Below, piece by piece: positions 6,898 through 13,522 of a DNA stretch of 13,522 bases. The stretch's first letter is position 1; the number at the start of each line of letters is the position of its first letter. Source of the DNA: an uncultured Bacillota bacterium (GTDB taxonomy: Bacteria; Bacillota; Clostridia; Tissierellales; Tissierellaceae); NCBI GenBank assembly GCA_937951995.1, contig CALGAG010000148.1, positions 1-13,522 of the forward strand, read 5' to 3'. Position numbers and translations under genes: made by a program. The notes below the pieces were generated by a model that was not told the DNA's origin, searched no databases, and saw only the letters and a program-made list of their open reading frames with translations.

Positions 6898-8772
6898 CTA
6901 GCTTTCCTTTTCCTTTTCTATCATCTCAGCTTTTTCAGACAGATAGAGCCACCTTTCCATCATTTTTTCCTGTTCATCAAGAAGCTTTTCCTTTCTGTCA
7001 ATAAGGTCCTGGAGTTTGGAGTACTGGGATGCCGCCTGTTGCATTTCAACGTCGATCTGTTCAAGCCTGTTCTGAAGCTCTTCCAGGTCATCCTCAATTG
7101 TTTCCCATTCCCTGGCTTCATTGAAGGAGAACTTCAAGGCCTTTGCTCTGGTGGTGGGCTTGTCCCTCCTTGGCTGGTCTTCCTTCTTTTCCTTCTTCTC
7201 CTCCTTCCAGCTTGCCCTGAAGAAGTCGTAGTTGCCTGTAAATCCTAGGATTTCGCCATCCTTTAGAAGAAACACCTTTTCTGAAATCTTGTCCAGCAGG
7301 TACCTGTCGTGAGATACCACTATTACCGGTCCAGGAAAGTCTTCAAGGTATTCCTCCAGAATCTGCAATGTCTGAATGTCAAGATCATTTGTCGGTTCAT
7401 CCAGAAGCAGTACATTGGGTGATTCCATCAAGATCCTTAAAAGGTAGAGCCTTCTCTTCTCTCCCCCTGAAAGTTTGGCCAGGGGTGTATACTGCTGGTC
7501 AGGTGGAAAGAGAAACCTTTCCATCATGGAAGAGGCTGAAATCTTTGTACCATCTCCTGTGGTTATGAATTCCCCTCCATCCCTGATATATTCTATGGCT
7601 CTCTGGTCACCGTCTATAAAGGGGGTTTCCTGTTGAAAGAACCCAACCTTGACCGTTTCTCCAATTTGTACCTCTCCGGAGTCAGGGTCCATCAGGCCAC
7701 CCATTATCCTAAGGAGACTTGTCTTCCCTGTTCCATTGTCTCCAAGTATTCCAATCCTGTCATCCCTCAAGAGGGTGTAGGTGAAGTCATGGAAGAGCTT
7801 AAGATCCCCGTAGGACTTGCTGACTTCCTTCAACTCTATTATCTTCTTTCCAAGCCTGGTGGTCCCAACGGAGATCTGCATATCTGAAGTAGTGGGGTCC
7901 TGAGCCGATTCCTCAAGGGCATTGAACCTTTGAATCCTGGCCTTCTGCTTTGTTGTCCTGGCCTTGGCTCCCTGTCTCATCCACTGGAGCTCCTTCTTGT
8001 ACAGGGACTTTCTCTTCTCTTCCATTGTCTGGAGTTTCTCTTCCCTTTGCAGCTTCATCTCCATGAAGTGTGAAAAATTACCCTTGTAGGAGTACAGGGA
8101 ACCTCCCTCAAGCTCCATAATCTGGTTTGTAACCCTATCTAGAAAATATCTGTCGTGGGTGACCATAATGAGGGCTCCCTTTCTCTGGAGCAGCCTTTCC
8201 TCCAGCCATTCTATGGTTTGGTTGTCCAAATGGTTTGTGGGCTCATCCAAGATCAGTATATCAGAGGGTCCTATTAGGGCTGCCGCCAGGGCTATTCTCT
8301 TCTTCTGTCCACCGGATAGGTCTCCTACCCTGGTGCTGAAGTCACTGATCTGGAGTCTTGTAAGTATGGTCTTTGCATCTGCCTCAAGGGCCCATACTCC
8401 ATGGGTGTCCATCAGTCCTGTCAGCCTTATTATTTCCTTCTGGTCACCACCACTCTCAAGGGCCTTCCTGTATTCACGGAGGATTTTCATGGAAGGCCAA
8501 TGCCCCTGGAATACCTGGTCGAGCACCGTTGAATCCTCATGAAATTCGGGGTTCTGTGCCAGGTAGGATATGGTTATATCCCTCCCCTTTGTAATTGTGC
8601 CAGAGTCATGGTCCTCGACTCCCGCCAAGACCTTCAGAAGGGTTGATTTACCAGTTCCATTGATTCCCACAAGGCCAATCTTGTCACCCTCATTAATACC
8701 AAAGGTCACATCCTCCACCAGTTTTTTCTCAACATATGATTTTGATAGGTTTTCCACTGTCATCAGTACCAT
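6898..8772 (-). CDS. ABC-F family ATPase (Uup-like, ribosome-associated)
   Basis: A soluble 624-residue protein with two ABC ATPase domains and no membrane segment, the ABC-F layout. The first domain has Walker A GINGTGKST (36-44), LSGGQ (152-156) and LILDEPTNHLD (173-183). The second has GDNGTGKTS (344-352), LSGGEKRR (434-441) and LLLDEPTNDLD (455-465). The linker contains WMRQGAKARTTKQKARIQRF (264-283), the arginine-rich motif of Uup-type members that reaches towards the P-site tRNA. A charged C-terminal coiled coil (about 522-622) also matches Uup. Family knowledge suggests action on stalled or stressed ribosomes; an antibiotic-protection role is possible but not shown. The first ATG (8772) was chosen because AAAGG lies 9 bases upstream. 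It follows the second MATE gene by 20 bases. Confidence 0.93.
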   Translation of the reverse strand: MVLMTVENLSKSYVEKKLVEDVTFGINEGDKIGLVGINGTGKSTLLKVLAGVEDHDSGTITKGRDITISYLAQNPEFHEDSTVLDQVFQGHWPSMKILREYRKALESGGDQKEIIRLTGLMDTHGVWALEADAKTILTRLQISDFSTRVGDLSGGQKKRIALAAALIGPSDILILDEPTNHLDNQTIEWLEERLLQRKGALIMVTHDRYFLDRVTNQIMELEGGSLYSYKGNFSHFMEMKLQREEKLQTMEEKRKSLYKKELQWMRQGAKARTTKQKARIQRFNALEESAQDPTTSDMQISVGTTRLGKKIIELKEVSKSYGDLKLFHDFTYTLLRDDRIGILGDNGTGKTSLLRIMGGLMDPDSGEVQIGETVKVGFFQQETPFIDGDQRAIEYIRDGGEFITTGDGTKISASSMMERFLFPPDQQYTPLAKLSGGEKRRLYLLRILMESPNVLLLDEPTNDLDIQTLQILEEYLEDFPGPVIVVSHDRYLLDKISEKVFLLKDGEILGFTGNYDFFRASWKEEKKEKKEDQPRRDKPTTRAKALKFSFNEAREWETIEDDLEELQNRLEQIDVEMQQAASQYSKLQDLIDRKEKLLDEQEKMMERWLYLSEKAEMIEKEKES

Positions 8773-8792
8773 TATTTCAATCCTTTCAACAA

Positions 8793-10154
8793 TTAGGCAG
8801 ATGTGAGAACTTGCTCACTCCAGCTACCTTTTCTATAAATATACAATCCGAAAATTACCACAAGAAGGTTGCTAAAGACCATGGAAAACCATATCCCTGT
8901 AGGCCCGATATCCGTAAAATTCTTTAGCAGGAGTATAAGAGGAATCCTCACAAGCCAGAGTCTGCCTATTTCCATGGCCATGGAGTACTTTGTATGGCCA
9001 GACCCCTGAAAGACTCCCTGGAAGACACTGAACATCCCCATAAGTGGTGTGGTGAAGGCAATCCAGCTCAGATATCCTATGCCCTGGGTTATTACTTCCG
9101 GGTCATCCTTTGACTGGATAAAGAAGTTCACTATGGGGTCCCTGAAGAAGAACATCAGAAGGCCTCCAACAGTTCCCAAGACAAGGGTCAGCAAACTTGC
9201 CTTCCTGAAGGATTCCCTTACCCTATCATAAAGCCTTGCCCCGATGTTCTGGCCAATCACAGCTGTCAAGGCAGCACCTATTCCCATGGCAGGTTGCATG
9301 ATAAGGGAAGTTATCCTGTTCACCATGCCAAATGCTGCCATGGTCGCCGTTCCATAGGATACTATGAATCCATTGAGGATAATAAAGCCAAATGCTGCTC
9401 CTGATTGACCTATGGCAGCTGGGAACCCTATTCTTGAAAGCTCCCTGAGGATATGTCTGTTGAATTTGAAGCCCTTGAAGTCAGGTCTTAAGGGGTTTTC
9501 ATCACCCATGATCAGCCTTATTCCATAAACCGATAGCAGGGCTCTTGAAAGGAGGGTTGCCCAGGCAGCTCCAGCTATCCCCCAGCCAAAGGTGAATATG
9601 AAGATTGGATCCAATATCATATTAAGTATGGCCGAGATTCCGCTAAGTACTGTGGGTGTTACCGTATCTCCCTGGGCGTTCCTGATGGAGTTTATATTGT
9701 AGAAGAGGAAGAGAAAGGGCAGGTCCAGGAAGGTGATCCTAAGGTATATGTTGGAATACACTGCCAGATCTCCTGTCCCCCCCATAGCCCTTACAATCCA
9801 TGGGGTAGCTGCAACCCCAAAGATGGAGAAGGCCAGTGAGAGCAATACGGAAATCCCAATTAGCTGGGCTGCATATTCCCTTGCCTGGTCCTCCCTGTCG
9901 GCACCAACCATCTGAGATAGTATGGATGTCCCTGCAACTGAAACTCCAATTCCGATGGCTATGAAGAGAAAATTCACCGGAAACACAAATGCTGTCGCTG
10001 CAAAGTGAACCGATGAGATCTTACTCACCCATATACCATCCACAAGGTTGTATAGGGTCTGTATTAGGTTGTTTATCATAATCGGCAATGACAAGGTCAT
10101 CAGAACCTTATACATGTTACCCTTGAGAATTAATTCCTTTTTGCTGATTTTCAA
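8793..10154 (-). CDS. MATE family efflux transporter (second)
   Basis: A 453-residue polytopic MATE protein of the DinF/MepA-like type, expected to have 12 helices. Family landmarks are MTLSLPIMINNLIQTLYNLVD (about 19-39, with the conserved NxxD near the end of helix 1), NAQGDTVTP (159-167) and NMILDPIFIFTFGWG (178-192) followed by GAAWAT. The start is TTG at 10154-10152. A perfect GGAGG (10165-10161) sits 6 bases upstream, and the next ATG (residue 14) would cut off the conserved KELILKGN lead-in. It heads a unit with the ABC-F and topB genes, behind an extended -10 promoter. Substrate is unknown. The neighbour ABC-F protein acts on ribosomes, so an antibiotic-response unit is conceivable, but the sequence does not show it. 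Confidence 0.93.
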   Translation of the reverse strand: MKISKKELILKGNMYKVLMTLSLPIMINNLIQTLYNLVDGIWVSKISSVHFAATAFVFPVNFLFIAIGIGVSVAGTSILSQMVGADREDQAREYAAQLIGISVLLSLAFSIFGVAATPWIVRAMGGTGDLAVYSNIYLRITFLDLPFLFLFYNINSIRNAQGDTVTPTVLSGISAILNMILDPIFIFTFGWGIAGAAWATLLSRALLSVYGIRLIMGDENPLRPDFKGFKFNRHILRELSRIGFPAAIGQSGAAFGFIILNGFIVSYGTATMAAFGMVNRITSLIMQPAMGIGAALTAVIGQNIGARLYDRVRESFRKASLLTLVLGTVGGLLMFFFRDPIVNFFIQSKDDPEVITQGIGYLSWIAFTTPLMGMFSVFQGVFQGSGHTKYSMAMEIGRLWLVRIPLILLLKNFTDIGPTGIWFSMVFSNLLVVIFGLYIYRKGSWSEQVLTSA

Positions 10155-10187
10155 TTTAGACCTCCGAAATATTTAATTATCATAACC

Positions 10188-10196
10188 ATTATACCA
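10188..10196 (-). promoter_or_regulatory. Predicted extended -10 promoter for MATE, ABC-F and topB
   Basis: The minus strand has TGG-TATAAT (10196-10188), a perfect extended -10 element. No good -35 hexamer is visible at 17-18 bases. The start would be near 10181, about 27 bases before the TTG start codon. Confidence 0.6.
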
Positions 10197-10223
10197 GTGT
10201 TTGTGGGAAAATTGTACCTGTTG

Positions 10224-10258
10224 AAAAAAAATTAGGTATGGAACCAGTCCATACCTAA
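10224..10258 (-). terminator. Strong terminator after the YkvI-like gene
   Basis: The minus strand has TTAGGTATGG (10258-10249), a 7-base loop and CCATACCTAA (10241-10232), a perfect 10-base-pair stem, followed at once by eight T residues (10231-10224). It closes the reductase and transporter transcript. Confidence 0.93.
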
Positions 10259-10266
10259 ATGTGTTT

Positions 10267-11370
10267 CTATTTTTCAATTACAGTACTAAGGGAGTTTCTC
10301 TCCTTTATGACCCTGATTCTCTTAACTATCATAAATGCCAGGAGAAGGATTCCAACGTAGCCGTTTATTACATAGATGATGTTTACAAGCCTGTCAAATG
10401 GAACCCTTAGACCTATGAAGACTCCAACTGCAGCAAATACCACGGTAAGCAATCTGAATCTACTTGTCTTTTCCTCGGCAAACCTTGCCACAACTGTCCA
10501 CAGTAAGGGTACTGATGTAGTGTAGATTCCTGCCACAACAATAAAGGAAAAGACTATGGCAAGAGTGCCGCTGATATTCTGTGCCAGTATAAGTGATGGT
10601 ACCATTGTACCTGCCAGCTGTTCAATATTTGCCATTATTCCCAGGGTTATGATGATAAGACCTACGCTAAATCCCAATGCTCCCATACTGGACCCCATTA
10701 CTGCCTCCTTCTTGCTGATGGAGCTGGCACCCATGGAAGCCATGAATGCAGCCAGCCATAGCATACAGAAACCTACATAGGATCCTGCAGCGTAGAACCA
10801 GTTGGTTGATGCCTTCATAAGAGTAAGCTGTGGAATCACCTGCTGGGCTTCTACCACTCCTGTGGGATTCTTTATAATTGCCGATATCCCAAGGAAGATG
10901 GTCAATATTACTATTGCCGGACCTATCTTGCCTATTACATCCACAATCCTACCAAGTCCGAATACAACTGTTGCCACTGCAAGAACTCCGATCAAAACCC
11001 CGCCAAAGGTTTCTGGAAGTCCGTACTGCTGGTTTATGGCGGCCCCTGCTCCACCAATCATTACTATAAATGACATATATATGAAGGCTATTGAAAAGTA
11101 GTCGTAGAAGGTACCCACAACGTTTCCACAGTAGTACCTGTATATGTCATTGCCCTTCTTGAACTGCTTTTCCTGCCCCACCAGCATAAAATCCGCTCCC
11201 ACGTATAGGAACAATAGAAATACCACAATCACACCAAGAATTCCTCCGTACCCGTATGAGCTGAAGTACTGTAGAACCTCCTGGCCTGTTGCAAATCCCG
11301 ACCCTATCAGGAAGGCTATGAAAGCCCCTGCGTAGGAAAGAACTTTTCCCCATCTAATATCTTTCTCCAT
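10267..11370 (-). CDS. YkvI-like membrane transporter (APC/LeuT-fold type)
   Basis: A 367-residue protein with about ten hydrophobic segments, matching the uncharacterised YkvI family (COG3949 as I recall), whose fold resembles amino-acid and sodium symporters. The first helix is broken by IGSGFATGQE (residues 22-31), similar to the unwound glycine-rich substrate site in helix 1 of APC/LeuT-fold carriers. Further marks are FIVMIGGAGAAINQQYGLP (about 100-118) and AFMASMGASSISKKEAVMGS (about 209-228). The ATG at 11370-11368 has GGTGGAG just upstream. It lies 49 bases after the selenoprotein B stop on the same strand with only a hairpin between, so cotranscription is likely. From that context I infer uptake of the reductase substrate (a glycine, sarcosine or betaine-like compound) or export of a product. 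No member of this family is known to me with that proven substrate. Confidence 0.85.
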   Translation of the reverse strand: MEKDIRWGKVLSYAGAFIAFLIGSGFATGQEVLQYFSSYGYGGILGVIVVFLLFLYVGADFMLVGQEKQFKKGNDIYRYYCGNVVGTFYDYFSIAFIYMSFIVMIGGAGAAINQQYGLPETFGGVLIGVLAVATVVFGLGRIVDVIGKIGPAIVILTIFLGISAIIKNPTGVVEAQQVIPQLTLMKASTNWFYAAGSYVGFCMLWLAAFMASMGASSISKKEAVMGSSMGALGFSVGLIIITLGIMANIEQLAGTMVPSLILAQNISGTLAIVFSFIVVAGIYTTSVPLLWTVVARFAEEKTSRFRLLTVVFAAVGVFIGLRVPFDRLVNIIYVINGYVGILLLAFMIVKRIRVIKERNSLSTVIEK

Positions 11371-11396
11371 TCCACTCCACCATCCTTTTAGATTGG

Positions 11397-11418
11397 TTGG
11401 AGGTCAAAAGACCTCCAA
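11397..11418 (-). repeat. Perfect intercistronic hairpin without a T run
   Basis: The minus strand reads TTGGAGGTC, loop TTTT, GACCTCCAA, a perfect 9-base-pair stem starting one base after the selenoprotein B stop codon. What follows (CCAATCTAAAAGG) is not T-rich, so it does not look like a normal intrinsic terminator. It could protect the 3' end of the reductase message, mark a processing site, or lower expression of the transporter. Confidence 0.75.
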
Positions 11419-11419
11419 T

Positions 11420-12718
11420 TTAGAAGTAAGTAGTCTCCTCGACCTCAGTCCCAAGAGCGGTTATGGCTCTTCTGACAAGCTTCTCTCTCAGGTCTTCCTC
11501 AACCACCTTTGAAAGGTTTGGATTACCGACCGGATAAGGTATGGCAATTGTAGGAACTATTCTGTTGGCTCCAACAGACTCGGATATGGTGGTGATTGTT
11601 GACATGTGAACTATTGGGATTCCATATCTTTCAATTTCTTTTACTATCGTTGCACCGCAACGAGTACAGGTGCCTCAGGTTGATGTTAGAATTGCTGCAT
11701 CCACTCCTGCTTCCTTAAGCTCCTTGCCTATTTCTACTCCGAACTTGATGGAATTGCCTACTGATGTACCGGTTCCGGTTGTAGTATAGAAATACTCATA
11801 TACCTCCCCAATAAGACCTTCCTTCTGGAACTTTCTCATCATGTCAAGAGGTGCGACTCTGTCAGGCAGCTCATTGGCATAGACTGGGTCATAACCTCCA
11901 TGAATTGTATAGAATTCTCCCTCCAGGGAATCCTTGCCGGCGATATTGTACTTGCCCCACTTTTGTGCACTTGCCGACTGTATCCTGTCAGGGTTTCCAT
12001 TTGGAACGATTCCGCCACTGGTAACAAGTGCGATCTTCGCCTTTGAAAGGTCCTTGACTGCAGCAGCTGGTGCCACCCTGTCAAACACGGGCATAGGAAG
12101 CTCTGACTTGAAGTCTTCTCCCTTTAGTCTTGCAAGTAGCATTTCAACAGCTCTCTCTGAGCCTCTCTTATCGGAGAATACTGTAAGTCTCCTACCTTGA
12201 GCAAAGTAGCCCTCATCTTCAGGATATCCAAGCTTCTCTCCCTTTAGGATTTTCTTTGCCAGGCCTGACATTGTAGCCAGAGCATTTTTCATGCCTGCTG
12301 CAGAATCAGTGGTCTCAACAACGATCGCCTTGGCCCTGCTTTCATCCAGTGCCGGATTTTCCTTATACATTCCTGTAAGTACCGGTATCTCCAACTCATC
12401 TGCAACAACCTTTGCAACCCCTGCACAAGCCATTCCGTACCTTCCAGCATTGAAAGCCGGTCCAGCCACAACAAGGTCGGGTTTCTTTTCACTAACTGCA
12501 TCAACAATGAACTTAATTGCTTCCTCATTGTTTTCGTTGAAATAGTTGTCACCACAGATGATTGTACCTACAACCTCTGCTTCCTCTCCCATTAGCTGGT
12601 CAAAGCCCATTGCCGGACCTACCTTCTCATCCTTCATTACAGGTGCCATGCCAGCCTTGTCTTCTCCGCCAACCTGTCCAAAAAACTGATTTACATAGTA
12701 TAATACTTTATATGACAT
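11420..12718 (-). CDS. Glycine/sarcosine/betaine reductase selenoprotein B (GrdB/GrdF/GrdH type)
   Basis: The substrate-activating selenoprotein subunit of component B. With the pyruvoyl subunit it binds the amine substrate, releases the amine and passes a carboxymethyl group to selenoprotein A. The full product is 432 residues, normal for the family, but only if the in-frame UGA at 11677-11675 is read as selenocysteine (residue 348). Around it the protein reads DAAILTST-U-GTCTRCGAT, the family's active site, with Cys351 and Cys354 close by. The N-terminus (YYVNQFFGQVGGEDKAG), VAGPAFNAGRYG (84-95), VTSGGIVPNGNPDRI (232-246) and GANRIVPTIAIP after the Sec are further family marks. A perfect AAGGAGG (12733-12727) sits 8 bases before the ATG, 15 bases after the upstream gene. 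No grdA lies between the two, so a sarcosine or betaine form (GrdF, GrdH) or a new specificity is favoured over glycine GrdB. Automated callers may split it into two pieces. Confidence 0.95.
11642..11677 (-). promoter_or_regulatory. Sec UGA codon and SECIS-like hairpin
   Basis: In the message the UGA (11677-11675) is followed by 8 bases, then a hairpin at 11666-11642. Its core is CGTTGC-GGT-GCAACG, a perfect 6-pair stem with a GGU loop. It is extended by TACT pairing with AGTA across a 2-base bulge. There are exactly 18 bases between UGA and the loop GGU. In the well-studied E. coli fdhF SECIS, as I recall its sequence, the loop GGU is also 18 bases after UGA. The SelB-SECIS function is inferred from this geometry. 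Confidence 0.8.
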
Positions 12719-12733
12719 ATCCAGAACCTCCTT

Positions 12734-13522
12734 TTAGTAAAGTTCAACTGTAAGATTGTGGTATCCAATCTCAGAAGTAGCGCCGATAACGGCATTTAGC
12801 TCACAAACCATGCTTCCGTCCTCCTGCAGGCATCCTTCCCAGCCTCCAGCAAGTGTTGCAATTGCCTCTGCACTACCGATAACCCTGTCAGCAGGCTCCA
12901 GCTCCACAACATGACTTACATTGCCAGTGGAAACAACGGCAACAGCCTCAGGTGTTGTATCTGCCAGCGGTTGGCTCATTCCGTCCCAGCCTGAGCACTC
13001 ATCGGTAATCAGCACTGTTTTGATTCCTGAATCCTCAAGTCTCTTGCAGATCATAAGAAGGTCTGAGTCAGGATTTCCGTAGCCTTCCTCCGAAACAATT
13101 ACACCGTCCACTCCAAGTGTCTGACAAAGTTTTGCAGTGTAGTCACAGGTTCTGAATTTACCTTCCAGGGTTGTAAGCTCAGGTGTAAGGATTACCCCAA
13201 CAAAGTTTATGTCCTTGCCATGTCTATTGTAAAGGTCAAGAATTGCCGAGTTGTTTTGGTGCTGGTAGGTGGTAATCTTGTCACAGGCAGCTACACAGTT
13301 TCCGCTGATTACTGCCCCGTCAAGCTCCTCGTTTGGATGAATCAGGGTTGGCAGTATCTTCCCGCTGTTGACTCCATATATGTATCCATCGTGTAGAAGA
13401 CCCTGTGATATCAGCATCTCAACATATGCAACCTTTGGAAGGTCAGGATACTTGCTTGCTTCTGTGAAAATATCACCCATCTCATATTTCTCCACTGCTG
13501 ACGCTTGGGCATCCTTGCCTGC
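12734..13522 (-). CDS. Glycine/sarcosine/betaine reductase pyruvoyl proprotein (GrdE/GrdG/GrdI type), 5' end cut off
   Basis: The 262 C-terminal residues of a proprotein normally about 430 long. The reading frame is open to the window edge, so the true start lies outside; an internal GTG near 13495 is not a start. The proprotein cleaves itself between Asn and Cys, leaving a pyruvoyl group at the new N-terminus that binds the amine substrate as a Schiff base. The site is visible in VISGNCVAACDK, with Asn at 13300-13298 and Cys at 13297-13295. The piece from that Cys to the end is 187 residues, close to the known subunit of roughly 22 kDa. The run DECSGWDGMSQPLAD and STGNVSHVVEL look more like sarcosine/betaine paralogues (GrdG, GrdI) than glycine GrdE, judged from memory. 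It is followed 15 bases later by the selenoprotein B gene, its partner subunit. Confidence 0.93.
   Translation of the reverse strand, partial: AGKDAQASAVEKYEMGDIFTEASKYPDLPKVAYVEMLISQGLLHDGYIYGVNSGKILPTLIHPNEELDGAVISGNCVAACDKITTYQHQNNSAILDLYNRHGKDINFVGVILTPELTTLEGKFRTCDYTAKLCQTLGVDGVIVSEEGYGNPDSDLLMICKRLEDSGIKTVLITDECSGWDGMSQPLADTTPEAVAVVSTGNVSHVVELEPADRVIGSAEAIATLAGGWEGCLQEDGSMVCELNAVIGATSEIGYHNLTVELY

Noticed and set aside
14..10154. The two MATE genes as a recent duplication flanking the housekeeping genes
   Set aside because: Their protein sequences share only family motifs, and no direct repeat of DNA is visible around them.
11397..11418. Intrinsic terminator after the selenoprotein B gene
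   Set aside because: The stem is perfect, but no T run follows on the minus strand, so it was listed as a hairpin of uncertain role.
11420..11605. Stand-alone 61-residue gene starting at 11605
   Set aside because: It is the C-terminal part of the selenoprotein B gene downstream of the Sec UGA. Its Met is internal (IVHMSTIT), and no ribosome binding site precedes it.
11675..11677. Nonsense mutation or pseudogene in the selenoprotein B gene
   Set aside because: The UGA is at the known selenocysteine position, the frame continues without shift, and a SECIS-like hairpin follows.

Overview
The window reads like chromosome of an anaerobic, amino-acid-fermenting Bacillota (Clostridia, in the Peptostreptococcales/Tissierellales range). 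The main clue is a selenocysteine-containing glycine/sarcosine/betaine reductase component. A Clostridia-type ATP-dependent PEP carboxykinase, a CvfB/YitL RNA-binding protein, strong GGAGG ribosome binding sites and classic intrinsic terminators fit this. The taxonomic placement is inference; no rRNA or other marker is present.

Every supported gene lies on the minus strand, so the order of transcription is from high to low coordinates. Five transcription units can be drawn. (1) 13522-10267: the 3' part of a GrdE/GrdG/GrdI-type pyruvoyl proprotein gene, then a GrdB/GrdF/GrdH-type selenoprotein B gene with an in-frame UGA and a SECIS-like hairpin, then a YkvI-like membrane transporter, closed by a strong terminator. 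(2) 10196-4658: MATE transporter, ABC-F ATPase and DNA topoisomerase III, tightly spaced and headed by an extended -10 promoter. (3) 4657-2876: pckA alone, with promoter and terminator. (4) 2847-1382: CvfB-like S1 protein and a small protein of unknown function. (5) 1443-14: a second MATE transporter whose predicted promoter lies inside the terminator of unit 4.

The reductase pair would take a glycine-type substrate, move its carboxymethyl group to selenoprotein A and yield acetyl phosphate through GrdCD. Genes for selenoprotein A and GrdCD are not in the window. The absence of grdA between the two subunits, and my recollection of the paralogues, point to the sarcosine/betaine side of the family or to an untested substrate. 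The transporter downstream may carry that substrate. The rest of the window is housekeeping or drug-export genes in a regular layout: terminator, then promoter, then gene. I see no mobile element, CRISPR array, tRNA or rRNA, and no clear new defence or biosynthetic system. The most interesting parts are the selenoprotein locus and the promoter nested in a terminator.
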